Assembly: GCA_012960035.1 (NCBI GenBank)
Contig: DUBZ01000133.1
Coordinates: 1 to 59,862, forward strand
Direction of reading: 5' to 3'
Length of the DNA: 59,862 nt
Origin: Myxococcales bacterium
GTDB lineage: Bacteria > Myxococcota_A > UBA9160 > UBA4427
Part shown: piece by piece, positions 44,124-54,291 of the stretch
Numbering within the stretch: the first letter of the stretch is position 1
Layout: each line of letters begins with the position of its first letter
Program-made: the position numbers and the translations under genes
Notes under the pieces: model-generated
Told to the model about the DNA's origin: nothing
Seen by the model: the letters and a program-made list of their open reading frames with translations, nothing else
The model's database searches: none

Positions 44124-45235
44124 GTCAGGCCCATCGAAACGTCGTTGACGGCGGCAGGGTCCACATCGATCCCAAGCCCGGGATCGCTAGAAAGCACGAC
44201 GCCTCCGTCTACAACCGAAGGAAGTGCCGCGACGTTGCGTTCGAACAACCCCTGAGTGGCGAGCCCACATGCGGGTAGCCCACCCTCACCTGCCAATACA
44301 CTCGCAACCTGAAGCGCGGACGCGGTTGCGATCGCGCCGTCGAGCATCGACGTGACCGTGACACCGAGACCTGCGCGCCTTGCCGCGCGAGCGATCTGCA
44401 ACGCCGCAAGCGGCCCGCCTGTAGCGGAAGGCTTCACGATGATGACGTCTGCAGCACCGGCATCGATGACTCTGCGAACGCTCTGTTCGGACGTCGCAGC
44501 TTCGTCCGCTGCAATTCGAATCGGGCTCTTCGCACGTAGCCTCGCCATCGCGTCGAGTTCATCGATGGGAAGCGGCTGCTCAAGATATTCGATGTCGTGG
44601 ATCGCGAACCGATCGAGGGCAGCGAGTGCCGATTCGAGGTCATAGACCGTATTCGCATCGAGACGAATCGAAACCTCGCCCCCCACACACTTTCGCAGAT
44701 GTGCGACGCGCGACGCGTCTTCGTCAAGCGAGAGCCCGCCTACTTTCAACTTCACGGTTTTAAAGCCGCCGGCCACCGCGGCCTCGGCTTCGTCCGAAAG
44801 TGCGTCGAGATCACGGGCCGTCATCAACGCGTTGCATTCGACTCGCACCGCGTTCGGGGCGTCAGTACTCGCCATCAAGTCACGCATCGTGACGTTTGCT
44901 GTCCGTGCCAAAAGATCCAGCACCGCGCATTCGAGCGCGCCCCTCGCCGTCGGGTTCAAATCGTCAACCGGATTTTCGAACTCCGCGGCGCCACTGCAAT
45001 GGCTTCCGGTCACCTGCTTCAGGGCGTCTTCGAGCGCACGATACGCGTCGTCCACCGCTTCAAGACCAAAACCCGGGAATGGTGACGCTTCACCCCAACC
45101 GTGCGCACCGGTGTCACTGGTGAGCTGCACCAGCACGCCGTCGCGGTGAGTTAACGTGTGCTTCGCATTTGCGACCTCACGAAGCAGTGGCAGACGAACG
45201 CGAAACAATCGTGCCGATGCGATCTTGATCGCCAC
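44120..45235 (-). CDS. menC: o-Succinylbenzoate synthase (MenC)
   Basis: Dehydrates SHCHC to o-succinylbenzoate. 371 residues, enolase superfamily. The acid/base lysine pair is in FKTVKLKVGG, the metal ligands are in IRLDANTVYD, YLEQPL and AADEAAT, and the second Lys is in VIIVKPSATGGP. I chose GTG 45235, one base after the menA stop, because the residues upstream are a low-quality extension lying inside menA. That start has only a weak ribosome site, so it is provisional. The gene is between menA and menE, which overlaps it by 4 bp. Confidence 0.9.
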   Translation of the reverse strand: MAIKIASARLFRVRLPLLREVANAKHTLTHRDGVLVQLTSDTGAHGWGEASPFPGFGLEAVDDAYRALEDALKQVTGSHCSGAAEFENPVDDLNPTARGALECAVLDLLARTANVTMRDLMASTDAPNAVRVECNALMTARDLDALSDEAEAAVAGGFKTVKLKVGGLSLDEDASRVAHLRKCVGGEVSIRLDANTVYDLESALAALDRFAIHDIEYLEQPLPIDELDAMARLRAKSPIRIAADEAATSEQSVRRVIDAGAADVIIVKPSATGGPLAALQIARAARRAGLGVTVTSMLDGAIATASALQVASVLAGEGGLPACGLATQGLFERNVAALPSVVDGGVVLSSDPGLGIDVDPAAVNDVSMGLT

Positions 45236-45236
45236 C

Positions 45237-46172
45237 CTACAGCCACAACCCGATCGCGAAGAGCAATGAATAGACCATGCCGAGTTGCGCAGTCCCCCCA
45301 AGCGCCTCGTTCAAAGTCGGACCGTCACTGTTGTGGAAGACCCGGTTGAGCAACTGGCACGCACGCGGAAGTGTCGCGAGCGGCAAGAAGATCCACGCCG
45401 ACTGCTCGAAGGCCCAGTAGCAAACCGGGAGCATCCAATAGGCGAGCGCGACGAGTGAGACGTATTCGAGTCGCCCGCCCCGCGCACCGAGACGCACAGC
45501 AAGGGTTCGTTTTCCCGCCTTCACGTCCGTGTCTCGATCGCGAACGTTATTGACGACCAAGGTTGCGGTCGCGAGCGCGCCAACGGGGATTGAAGCAGCG
45601 AAGGCGAGCGTCGATGCTTCGAGGGTCTGCACGTAGGTCGCCCCGACCACGGCAACGACACCAAAGAAGAGAAACACCATGGGATCGCCCAGGCCGTGAT
45701 ATCCGAAGGGCCACGGCCCCCCCGTGTAGGCCATGGCCGCGATGATGGACGCAATGCCGACTGCGGCGATGGGCCAACCCGCCACGGCGATCAAATACAC
45801 GCCCACCAATGTCGCCGCCGCAAACACGGCCACCATACCCTGACGCATCTGTCCTGGCGTAAGCAGGCCGAGTTGAGTCGCCCGAGCGGGGCCGATGCGC
45901 TCGTCGGTGTCGGCTCCCTTTTCGAAGTCATAGACGTCGTTGGCAAAGTTCGAACCGAGTTGAAGCAACATGGCGCCGAGCAACGCCGCCAATGCAGGCC
46001 ACAGACGCGCACCCCCTTGAATCGCTGCTACCGCGGTGCCGACCGCGATCGGTCCGACCGCCACCGCGAGCGTGCGGGGTCGCGCGGCCATGAGCCACGC
46101 TTCGCGATCAAATCCCTTTCGCGGTTCGACTGGACCTGGCGTCGCATCGAGACTGCCGTCTGCCATCGCCAT
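45237..46172 (-). CDS. menA: 1,4-Dihydroxy-2-naphthoate polyprenyltransferase (MenA)
   Basis: An inner-membrane UbiA-superfamily enzyme that attaches the isoprenoid tail to DHNA, giving demethylmenaquinone. 311 residues (308 in E. coli) with about eight to nine helices. The two Asp-rich prenyl-diphosphate sites are [14 protein letters not shown] and [17 protein letters not shown]. The [15 protein letters not shown] loop is also diagnostic. No good ribosome site precedes ATG 46172, and 141 bp without a gene separate it from menH upstream, the widest gap in the operon. It ends one base before menC. Confidence 0.94.
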   Translation of the reverse strand: MAMADGSLDATPGPVEPRKGFDREAWLMAARPRTLAVAVGPIAVGTAVAAIQGGARLWPALAALLGAMLLQLGSNFANDVYDFEKGADTDERIGPARATQLGLLTPGQMRQGMVAVFAAATLVGVYLIAVAGWPIAAVGIASIIAAMAYTGGPWPFGYHGLGDPMVFLFFGVVAVVGATYVQTLEASTLAFAASIPVGALATATLVVNNVRDRDTDVKAGKRTLAVRLGARGGRLEYVSLVALAYWMLPVCYWAFEQSAWIFLPLATLPRACQLLNRVFHNSDGPTLNEALGGTAQLGMVYSLLFAIGLWL

Positions 46173-46313
46173 GCTACGAGCGCCACGGAAAGCGCGAAAA
46201 GTCCGACCATCGCTTCGGCATCACATTGTTCATCTTACCGTTCTTTGAACCCATGCTTGTTCCTGTCTATTTCTTCTTATGCTTTGCAGCGTTGTCGAAT
46301 AATGTCTCGCGGC

Positions 46314-47165
46314 TTAGAGACTTCCGGAATCGACGCGATCAAAGAACGCCCGGGCAACTCGACCAAAGGCCTCTGGATTTTCGAGATGAACCGCGTGCCC
46401 GGCCGTCGCCACAATTTCACATTGCGCGTTCGGCAAGCGGCCGGCGTAGGCCCGCGCAATACCGCAGAACTTTTCATCTTCGGACCCGGCGACGAATTTC
46501 GTCGGCACTTTGAGCCCGTTGAGTTCGAGGGGCGTCATCGCCCCCGTCCCCATGCCGCGCAAACTCATGGCAAGACCGAGCGGGCGATTGTTCATGCGTT
46601 GCATTCGCGCGCTGGCCAGCTCGATTTCGCCCAAACGGGCTTGGCTCGCAAAAATGGGCTTCGCCATCCATTCGTCGACAAACGCACTGAGACCGCCGGC
46701 AAGTATTTCATCCGCCAGGGCCTCGTCGTCCCTCACACGATCGGCACGAGCCTTCGGGTCGGCAAGCCCCGCACTGGCTCCGACCAACAGAGCCGAGCGC
46801 GCACGTTCGGGATGGGCGGCACAAAATGAGAGCGCGGTGCGTCCCCCCATCGAGTAGCCAAGCAGGTGGGGCCGATCGAGGGAAAGCGAATCGATCACGC
46901 AAGCCACTTGTTCGGCGCAGCTTTCCATGCTGTATGACGCGACATCGTCGGGTGCATCGCTGCACCCGTGACCGACAAGATCGATGCTCACCGTTGTGCG
47001 GGTTTGGCAGAGTGCAGTCACGACACCACGCATGCTTTCAGTTGAACCTGTAAAACCGTGCAGCACCACGACTGGGGGCGCCTCGGTGGCCGCTGGACAT
47101 GGCACGATCCGCGCGTGAATTCGCACACCAGAAGCGTCTACAAAAGTCGATTGGACTCGATTCAT
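46314..47165 (-). CDS. menH: 2-Succinyl-6-hydroxy-2,4-cyclohexadiene-1-carboxylate synthase (MenH)
   Basis: An alpha/beta hydrolase-fold lyase that removes pyruvate from SEPHCHC. 283 residues. VVVLHGFTGSTESM is the oxyanion loop, GYSMGGRTAL holds the nucleophile Ser with the GGR typical of MenH, FVAGSEDEKF has the Asp and ATAGHAVHLENPE the catalytic His. Operon position after menD fits the step order. It overlaps the menD stop in an ATGA junction. The length is slightly over that of E. coli MenH (252) because of an N-terminal beta extension. Confidence 0.9.
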   Translation of the reverse strand: MNRVQSTFVDASGVRIHARIVPCPAATEAPPVVVLHGFTGSTESMRGVVTALCQTRTTVSIDLVGHGCSDAPDDVASYSMESCAEQVACVIDSLSLDRPHLLGYSMGGRTALSFCAAHPERARSALLVGASAGLADPKARADRVRDDEALADEILAGGLSAFVDEWMAKPIFASQARLGEIELASARMQRMNNRPLGLAMSLRGMGTGAMTPLELNGLKVPTKFVAGSEDEKFCGIARAYAGRLPNAQCEIVATAGHAVHLENPEAFGRVARAFFDRVDSGSL

Positions 47166-49018
47166 ACGCCCTCCCCTTGCGTGTCAACACCACGCTGATT
47201 CACCGCTTCCCCGATTTCACGCACCACGTCGCGGAAGTGTTCGAGATTCGCTTCGCGGTCGATCGGAACTTCGATCACCGAAACCCTGGGGTGCACGAAA
47301 GACTTTTCGATGGCGTCCGCGTAATCACTCCAATTGCTTACACGGGTATGGTCAAGGCCATAGAGAGGAGCGACGGCTGCGAGGTCCACGCCGTGGGGTG
47401 TTGTGAACAACTCTTCGAAGCGAACCGCTTCGCCATAGGCCGCGACGGGAAGAAACGAGAAGATCCCACCCCCGTCGTTGTTGAACACCACGATCGTCGC
47501 ACGCAAGTTGTATCGTTGCGCGGCGAGCAGACCGCCGATGTCATACAAGAAGGCGAGGTCTCCGGTTAGAAGACATACATGCCCCTGCTCCGCCGCCGCT
47601 GCGCCGAGCGCACTCGACACCATGCCGTCAATTCCGTTCGCGCCGCGATTCGCCAACACGCGCAGTCGGGTTTCGCGTATCGGCATAAAGGCGTCGAGAT
47701 CGCGCACCGGCATGCTGTTGGACACATACAGCAGCGTGTCTCGGGGAAGTCGTTCGCAAAGCTCTCGCGTCGCGCGGGGTTCTAGCAGCCTCGCGTCGTC
47801 GCCCAGCCGAGCATCAAGGACCTGTTGGGTTCGCGCGTCGGCCTCCTCGAACTGCGTTTGCCAGTTCGACTTCTTGGATCGCGCACCTTTTGCGTCGATT
47901 GCCAAACTCAAGTCTTCACAGAACGTCGTTGGGTCAGCAACGATGAAGTCCGTTGCGAGATGGGACGGTTCGTTCCAGTCGCGTGTTGAACTCACGACGA
48001 CAAGCCGTTGCGGAGGATTTGCCTCAAGCCACAACCTGAACGCCTTGCTGACCGGTGTCAGTCCGAAACGAAGTACCGCGTCTGGCCGATGCGCTTTCGC
48101 GAAAGCTTCGTCTCGCAAAAACAGATCCGACCCAGCAATGATCGACGCTTCACCCGTGTGCGGGCCACTTCGCAGGCCGGAAGTCGGTTCGACAAGAACA
48201 GGCCAACCAAGCCTTGATGCGAGTCTGGTGACGGTCGCGGCAAAGCCTGGGTCATCCATTACGCCGCATGCGATCACTCCAGACTCGACGCTGGACAACG
48301 AAGCCGCGAGCCCCTCCACCTGCGAAGCTGCAGCACGCTTCTCTTCGGCTTCGTAGTGGACGTACGGTTTGCCGTTCGCGCGGCCGCGTTCAGCAGTGAG
48401 ATCGCCTTCGGCCCAATCGTGTTCCCCATTCGCAACCAGGGGCGCGAGGGGTTCACGCAAAGGCCAGTTGAGATGAACGGGCCCGGGTTGGGTTCCCGTG
48501 CTCTCACCGACCGCGCGGCACGCGACTGTGCGCGCATAGCGAAGCATCTCTCGACCGGCGGCAGGGACGGGAAGCTCGGCGAAGTAACGAACTTGAGCGC
48601 CGAACAGCTTGACTTGATCGATCGTTTGCCCTGCTCCCCATGCACGCAATTCGGGTGGACGGTCAGCACTCAAAACCAAAAGCGGGACACCTGCATGGTG
48701 AGCTTCGATCACCGCCGGCGCGTAGTTTGCGAGCGCCGTCCCCGACGTGCACACCAAAGCAACTGCACGACGCGTGGTCTTCGCCAACCCCAATGCGAAG
48801 AAGGCCGACGACCGCTCGTCGAGTTGCGACCAAACCGAAAGGCCCGACGTGCGCGCCGCTGCGACCGCGAGGGGAGTTGATCGCGACCCCGGCGATACGC
48901 AGACGTGTTCAACGCCGCTGCGCTTGAGTTCTTCAAAGAAAGCCATCGCAAAGGCATAAGTGGCGTTCGGCGCTTCGCCGACGGGGCTTTGTTCGCTCTT
49001 TTTTTTGGGCTCGCTCAT
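47162..49018 (-). CDS. menD: SEPHCHC synthase (MenD)
   Basis: A thiamine-diphosphate enzyme that adds 2-oxoglutarate-derived succinic semialdehyde to isochorismate. 618 residues (556 in E. coli). The N-terminal Pyr domain has CVSPGSRSTPLAVAA and WSQLDERSSAFFALGLA, the latter with the activating Glu. TSGTALANYAPAVIEAH and LSADRPPELRAWGAGQTID follow. The C-terminal PP domain has LTGDLAFLYDIGGL and VVFNNDGGGIFSFLP, the GD...NN metal motif. ATG 49018 directly abuts the menF TAA. The first 15 residues are Lys/Ser-rich and may be disordered. Confidence 0.95.
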   Translation of the reverse strand: MSEPKKKSEQSPVGEAPNATYAFAMAFFEELKRSGVEHVCVSPGSRSTPLAVAAARTSGLSVWSQLDERSSAFFALGLAKTTRRAVALVCTSGTALANYAPAVIEAHHAGVPLLVLSADRPPELRAWGAGQTIDQVKLFGAQVRYFAELPVPAAGREMLRYARTVACRAVGESTGTQPGPVHLNWPLREPLAPLVANGEHDWAEGDLTAERGRANGKPYVHYEAEEKRAAASQVEGLAASLSSVESGVIACGVMDDPGFAATVTRLASRLGWPVLVEPTSGLRSGPHTGEASIIAGSDLFLRDEAFAKAHRPDAVLRFGLTPVSKAFRLWLEANPPQRLVVVSSTRDWNEPSHLATDFIVADPTTFCEDLSLAIDAKGARSKKSNWQTQFEEADARTQQVLDARLGDDARLLEPRATRELCERLPRDTLLYVSNSMPVRDLDAFMPIRETRLRVLANRGANGIDGMVSSALGAAAAEQGHVCLLTGDLAFLYDIGGLLAAQRYNLRATIVVFNNDGGGIFSFLPVAAYGEAVRFEELFTTPHGVDLAAVAPLYGLDHTRVSNWSDYADAIEKSFVHPRVSVIEVPIDREANLEHFRDVVREIGEAVNQRGVDTQGEGV

Positions 49019-50499
49019 TTAGATTTCCGTAAGCGGCGCGAGCAATGCACGAAGCTTGAGTCGTGTCTCGGCGAGTTCGCGTTCGGGCTCGGAGCCGGCC
49101 ACGATTCCCGCCCCCGCGAATAGCCGCGCGTGACTGCCGCAGAGAAGCGCCGATCTCAGCGCAACGCGAAATTCGCCGTCGCCGTTCGCGTCGAGGTACC
49201 CCACCGGCCCCGCATACCAACCGCGGTCGAGTGCTTCGTTCTGTTCGAGCCAATTGAGTGCCGTCGCACTCGGCGCTCCCCCCACTGCAGGCGTCGGGTG
49301 AAGCGCACCGACGAGATCAAGTACGCCAAGCTCATCCCGCCACTTGTCGAGCAGCGATCCGCGAAGTGGCGTTTCGAGATGTTGAATGCCTTCGAGCTTG
49401 AGCAGTCGAGGCTGATCGGGACCTTTGAGGGAACCGCACGCCTCAGAGAGTGCTTCACAAATCGACTGCTTCACGACCTCGTGCTCTAGGCGTTCTTTTT
49501 CACTTTCGAGCAAGAGCGCACTGTGCTGCGCCTCTTCGTCGTGGCTGCGACCGCGCGGTGCCGAACCGGCAACTGCCGCAGTCGAAACCTCACCGTCATG
49601 CAGAGACACCAATCGCTCGGGGGTAGCCGAGATAAACCACGTGTCGTCTTCGCGCACCGCGAGTGTCGTACACGACGGATAGATCTCGCGAAGACACCCA
49701 AGAAAACTCATCAGGTCAAAGTCTTCGTCAGCGCGGACCTCAAGAGACCTCGCCAAAACAACTTTTTCAAACATGCCTGCGTCGATCGCTTCGAGTGCTG
49801 CTTTGACCTGTCCGAGGTAGCGGTCGTGGGGACGATCGGCTTGCACCTGAATTTCGGGTCCGCGGACGTTGTCGTCATAAGGCGGTTCCGCTGCGCAGCT
49901 AACCTTCGAGTTCGTCGCCTCGTTTGTTTCGACTGCCGCACACAGCCGGTCGACGATGTCTTCCACCGTGTCGCTAGGTAAGACAGTGCAGGTTCGTGTC
50001 ATGAACGCCGCGTCGTCACGCACGACAACGCCAACTTCGGGAAGAATCAGACGTCCCGCGCCGAGTGCGCGCCATTCGCTTTCTTCATCGAGGGGCTTGT
50101 CGTAAAACGCAAAGCCACCGAGAAGTAAAGGACCGCGAGCGTCCGCGCAATCTGCGCCGACAACAATCTCGTCAACAACCTCATCACAATCAAAGACCTG
50201 CAAGTCTCGATAAAGCTCTTTCACGCTCGCCGACGCGTCGCCGAACCGTTTGGAACCCAGTGCTTCGATGGTCACGAGACGTCCTACGCCCAAGAGCGAA
50301 ACTCCGCGATTCGGCTCCTGCCAATAGAATGCATCGCCCGTTCCCGCACCCATGAAGTCGGACAACAGGTCCCGTGCAGACGTTGCGACGCGCACCGAAA
50401 GCCACTGCCGACGTCCGGACGCTTTCGCGCGTGCGACGGTGCGCGCCGCCGGACTTCGGAGCGCTTCGCGTCGCGCATGCAAGATTTCAAACAGTTCGT

Positions 50500-50503
<4 letters not shown>
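49019..50503 (-). CDS. menF: Isochorismate synthase (MenF)
   Basis: Converts chorismate to isochorismate, the entry reaction of the men pathway. 494 residues of the chorismate-binding family. FEKVVLARSLEVRA contains the catalytic Lys, with FISATPERLVSLHDGEVSTA, AGSAPRGRSHDEEA (metal Glu region), ALHPTPAVGGAPSATALNWL and YAGPVGYLDANGDGEFRVAL in the expected order. The N-terminal half is less conserved, as is usual. Position before menD argues for isochorismate synthase rather than salicylate or anthranilate synthase. ATG 50503 overlaps the ubiE stop by 4 bp. Confidence 0.93.
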
Positions 50504-51185
<682 letters not shown>

Positions 51186-51198
<13 letters not shown>

Positions 51199-51965
51199 TC
51201 CCCTTCGAGGTGAGTTGCCTCGACGGCCGCCAACGCGCGTTCGAGCGCGGGGCCTTCGCCTTTGGCGCGGAGACGTTTCATCGCGCGGTTGACGAGGGTT
51301 CGTTGGAAATGCAGGGCGACGAGCTTCGTCAGCTGGGGCAGGACCTGCTGGAACGCCTGGGCGACGACTTCGGGGTCGTCACCGTTCGCTGCGACTTTGC
51401 GAACATGATCGTCAAATAGATCGATCCCCTTCTCGCTCACGTCGCGGATGTTGTGGTCGTGTTGGGCCGCAAGTTCGAGGAATTCGGTCAGCGGCAAGCC
51501 GGCTCCCAGCACCGAAAGGCCGCTGCCGAGCATCTCTAAGTCCACGGAAGAAAAGAACTCTTCGCCATCTTGTTCGGTCGGTTCGAGTAGGCCGGCAGCC
51601 TGGGCGGCGTCGACGAGTTCTTGGGGAACGCCCGCGCGCTCCGCGAGCTCGGCGCGGCGAAACCTGCCTACGCCGCGCTCCTGAGCCAGGGCTTGGAGCA
51701 GCGCCACGCTCGATGATTCGGTTTTGAGGCGGGTTGACGCTCCGGCGGTCGAGTCCGGGGGGTCGACTTTTTGGATCTGAGCGAGACTAAACCCCTCGAC
51801 CAGCAACGCCCGAATCTGCCGGATCCGGGCCAGATGCGTGGGTCCGTAGACGGCGTTCCTTCCCTGACGGGAGGGCGGGGAAATGAGCCCCTTTCCCTGG
51901 TAGAACCGAATTGTATCGACCTTGACGCCGCAGGCCGTCGCGAGGTCCTCAACTTTGTATTGCAT
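51186..51965 (-). CDS. MerR-family regulator leading the menaquinone operon
   Basis: A 259-residue MerR-type activator/repressor. The winged HTH is at the N-terminus (VEDLATACGVKVDTIRFYQG, then KGLISPPSRQGRNAVYG), with the dimerisation helix IRQIRALLVEGFSLAQIQKV. The remaining 170 residues are a helical effector domain with no Cys-rich metal site, so a metal sensor of the classic MerR kind is unlikely. It is the first gene of the transcript and overlaps ubiE, so it probably controls its own operon. A perfect palindrome sits between the -35 and -10 of the promoter, as MerR proteins require. No ribosome site precedes the ATG. The signal is unknown; redox or quinone status is a guess. Confidence 0.88.
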
Positions 51966-51971
51966 GCGCCT

Positions 51972-52000
51972 ATTCTAAGAGTGATCACTCGCAACGTCGA
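51972..52000 (-). promoter_or_regulatory. men operon promoter with palindromic operator, probably leaderless
   Basis: Reading leftward, TCGACG (52000-51995) is the -35, then a 17-bp spacer, then TAGAAT (51977-51972) as -10. The 12-bp perfect palindrome GAGTGATCACTC (51979-51990) fills the spacer, the position where MerR proteins bind. The -10 ends 6 bp before the merR ATG, so the transcript should begin at or next to the start codon. Confidence 0.6.
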
Positions 52001-52133
52001 GGGCCGAATCCGCACCAAGACGTTGCACTCAGGCCGCATGATTACGCGTTTTTTCAGATATTTTTGGGAATTCGCCGTCACGCGACCGGGCTTCGCCCCA
52101 TTTGTAAATCGAAATGCCTAGACCGTAGGCATA

Positions 52134-52533
52134 TCAACACTCCAACCCGAGGGTCGCAATCGCAACCAGGCCGACGACGAGAACGCGTACGTCGCGGATC
52201 TCCAATTCGGCGCGCGAGGTGTTTTCGATTGCGACCCTCGGGCTGGGGACTTGCGACGACAGTCGGTTCTCGGTCGCACCAAGTTCTGCGCGGCTAGACG
52301 ATACAAACTGTATTTGCCTGATCGATCTGTGCGAGTGCGTTCGGGTCTGATGCGCCAGGGTCGCTACACCGAACGCTGTGGCGGACTGATTCGACACCGC
52401 GACGCTCGTTCGCGTGCAACCGTGCCAAGGGCAAAACGAACGGCATTGCGTCGCCGTTGAGTTCGTCGATCTCGCTGAAGAGCATCGCGGCGAACTGCTC
52501 CGGTGGGTCTATCAGGAGCAGACGCGGCGCCAC
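52134..52533 (-). pseudogene. Decayed flagellin C-terminal fragment
   Basis: Reading the minus strand in pieces gives, in order, SEIDELNGDAM and HANE (frame ending at 52294), SVAVSNQSATAFGV (frame ending at 52134), DPNALAQIDQANTV (first frame), then SSSRAELGATENRLSS and RVAIENTSRAELEIRDVRV (second frame). This is the order of the flagellin D1 and C-terminal D0 region. At least three frameshifts interrupt it. The N-terminal half is absent because the glutamine amidotransferase gene lies directly upstream. The usual end (NQILxQAGxSVLAQAN) is replaced by unrelated sequence from an inverted duplication. It is not a functional flagellin. Confidence 0.75.
52146..52242. repeat. 17-bp perfect inverted repeat in the flagellin remnant
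   Basis: CCCGAGGGTCGCAATCG (52146-52162) is the exact reverse complement of 52226-52242, with 63 bp between. Weaker similarity (11 of 15) extends outward to about 52131 and 52257. One arm is original flagellin sequence and the other replaces the normal flagellin 3' end, suggesting a fold-back duplication. Confidence 0.85.
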
Positions 52534-52566
52534 CGAACAAAAAAACGATAGCTCGAGGCCTGACTC

Positions 52567-53289
52567 CTACTCCGCGCGGGTCCGGACGATTTCCCCAAAG
52601 CGGCGCAGGAGGGCTGTCCCATGATCGGTGTCGTTTGCCGCCGACAGCAACGCTTCCGGGTCGATGCCTTCGTCGACGAGTAACGCGCGACGCCCACGGA
52701 TATAACCGCGCACGATATCGGCATCGAACTCGGGATGGAATTGCACTCCCCAGGCACACGTACCGAATGCAAATGCCTGATTGAGGTCTCCCGCGCTGGC
52801 CCCGTGGTGCGTGGCGCCGGGGGGAAGCTTGACGACGGACTCGACGTGAGACACCTGCACGCTGATCTGATCGGGCAAGACACGCAGGAGTTCGTCGTCC
52901 TTCGCGCTATCGCCAAAGCGCACTTCAACGGTGCCAATCTCGCGACCGAGTGGGTTGCATTCTACGCGACCTCCGACCGCGTGAGCGAGCAGTTGATGGC
53001 CGTAGCAAATCCCGAGCAAGGGGATTTCCCGATCGATTGCACGCGGGAGCCAAGCCGCGCTGCGTTCGCTCCAATCTTCTTTTTCCGTCACCAACGCGCT
53101 CGAGCCCGTCACCACGACACCAGAAAGAGTGTCTGGATCGGGGAGCGAATCGCCTTCGTAGACACTCGCAACTTCGATCTCGTCGGAGCTGAAGGCCATC
53201 CCTTCGCCAATCCAGTCTTCGAAGTCGCCACGTGCTTCGGCGATCGCGGGCAGTGTGGTTCCAGTTTTCAAGATCAGCAGTGGCTTCAC
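52567..53289 (-). CDS. Class I glutamine amidotransferase-like protein
   Basis: A 240-residue stand-alone GATase1 domain, like GMP-synthase-type glutaminase subunits. The nucleophile elbow is LLGICYGHQLLAHAVGG (Cys), with the His-Glu of the triad in WGVQFHPEFDADI. VVVTGSSALVTEKEDW is the oxyanion side and VSHVESVVKLPPGA the conserved glutamine-channel segment. No synthetase partner lies beside it. Such proteins often act on glutamine or gamma-glutamyl compounds by themselves. It overlaps the methyltransferase gene by 4 bp (ATGA), so the two are cotranslated, though a functional link is not obvious. No ribosome site of its own is evident. Confidence 0.85.
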   Translation of the reverse strand: MKPLLILKTGTTLPAIAEARGDFEDWIGEGMAFSSDEIEVASVYEGDSLPDPDTLSGVVVTGSSALVTEKEDWSERSAAWLPRAIDREIPLLGICYGHQLLAHAVGGRVECNPLGREIGTVEVRFGDSAKDDELLRVLPDQISVQVSHVESVVKLPPGATHHGASAGDLNQAFAFGTCAWGVQFHPEFDADIVRGYIRGRRALLVDEGIDPEALLSAANDTDHGTALLRRFGEIVRTRAE

Positions 53290-54140
53290 TTTGGGGCTCC
53301 GGGTTTAGAATTCGATCCACCGTTTCCCGCAAAGACGGCGTGCATCGCGATGCCCGATGCCGTTGCAACGTTAAGGGAGTCTACGCCGGGGGCCATCGGG
53401 ATCCGCACTGCGTGATCGACTTGGTCGAGCGCGGCTTCACTGATGCCACGCCCTTCGGTCCCAAGCAAGAGTGCCACGGGTCTGTCTGGGACGATGCGCA
53501 ATCCAAGTTCGTCCAGGGGAATCGCGTCGTCGGCAAGGTCGAGCGCGACCAATTGAAAGCCGGCGTCGCGCAGACGTGAAAGGCCCGCTGGCCAGGAGGT
53601 GACCTGAGCAAACGGAATACAGAGCGTTCCGCCCATCGATACGCGGATCGCCTTGCGGTAGAGCGGGTCGCACGACTCGGGGCACATCAACACTGCGCTC
53701 GCGCCAAACGCCATGGCGTTGCGAAAGATCCCGCCCAAATTTTCGGTATTGCGAAGCCCCTCGACCACAATGACTAGGGACGCTTCTTTTGCGGCCTGCG
53801 CGATCAGAACTTCGAAGCCAAGCGCCTCTCCAACGTTGCCTACCGCGAGACAGCCTCGGTGCATGTCGAAGCCCACGACATCGCTAAAGACTTCTTGCTT
53901 GGCGACGTAGACCGGCGCGTCGCCGCCGCATTCATTGATCACCGGCTCGAGCACCTCGAACGACTTCGGGTTCAAGAAGAAGGAGTCTGGGGCATATCGC
54001 GAATCGCGCAGCAACACGTCAACCACGAAGCGTCCTTCCGCCATAAAAAGGCCTCGCTTGCGGCGAAGGTCCGCATCCCGCACGTCCCGGTAATCCGCAA
54101 GGCGCGGGTCGCTCACATCATCTACCCAAATTGGCTGCAT
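53286..54140 (-). CDS. TrmH/SpoU-family RNA 2'-O-methyltransferase
   Basis: A SAM-dependent SPOUT (trefoil-knot) methyltransferase that modifies ribose 2'-OH in rRNA or tRNA. 284 residues. A short N-terminal substrate-binding domain (LRRKRGLFMAEGRFVVDVLL) is followed by the SPOUT motifs: motif 1 GLRNTENLGGIFRNAMAFGA with the catalytic Arg, motif 2 VALLLGTEGRGIS and motif 3 IPMAPGVDSLNVATASGIA. Which nucleotide is modified cannot be told. ATG 54140 starts just before the conserved region and has no strong ribosome site. The open frame runs 62 codons further upstream, across the divergent epimerase promoter. Confidence 0.88.
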   Translation of the reverse strand: MQPIWVDDVSDPRLADYRDVRDADLRRKRGLFMAEGRFVVDVLLRDSRYAPDSFFLNPKSFEVLEPVINECGGDAPVYVAKQEVFSDVVGFDMHRGCLAVGNVGEALGFEVLIAQAAKEASLVIVVEGLRNTENLGGIFRNAMAFGASAVLMCPESCDPLYRKAIRVSMGGTLCIPFAQVTSWPAGLSRLRDAGFQLVALDLADDAIPLDELGLRIVPDRPVALLLGTEGRGISEAALDQVDHAVRIPMAPGVDSLNVATASGIAMHAVFAGNGGSNSKPGAPK

Positions 54141-54291
54141 GAGCAGAGCGAAGCACAGCAAACAAAGTCCTCGCCACCCGGGCCTAACTTTGAGAAACTC
54201 CCGGCGAAGTCTACCGAGCTGGGCCACATTGCAGCCGCCGATTTTTGACCCGGCGCACGGAGAGTCTGCGTTGCAGGAAACGCTGCGAGAC

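Noticed and set aside
46028..46210. A 60-codon frame opening with a hydrophobic stretch over the menA start.
   Set aside because: It is out of frame inside menA, becomes Arg-rich after 20 residues and has no ribosome site.
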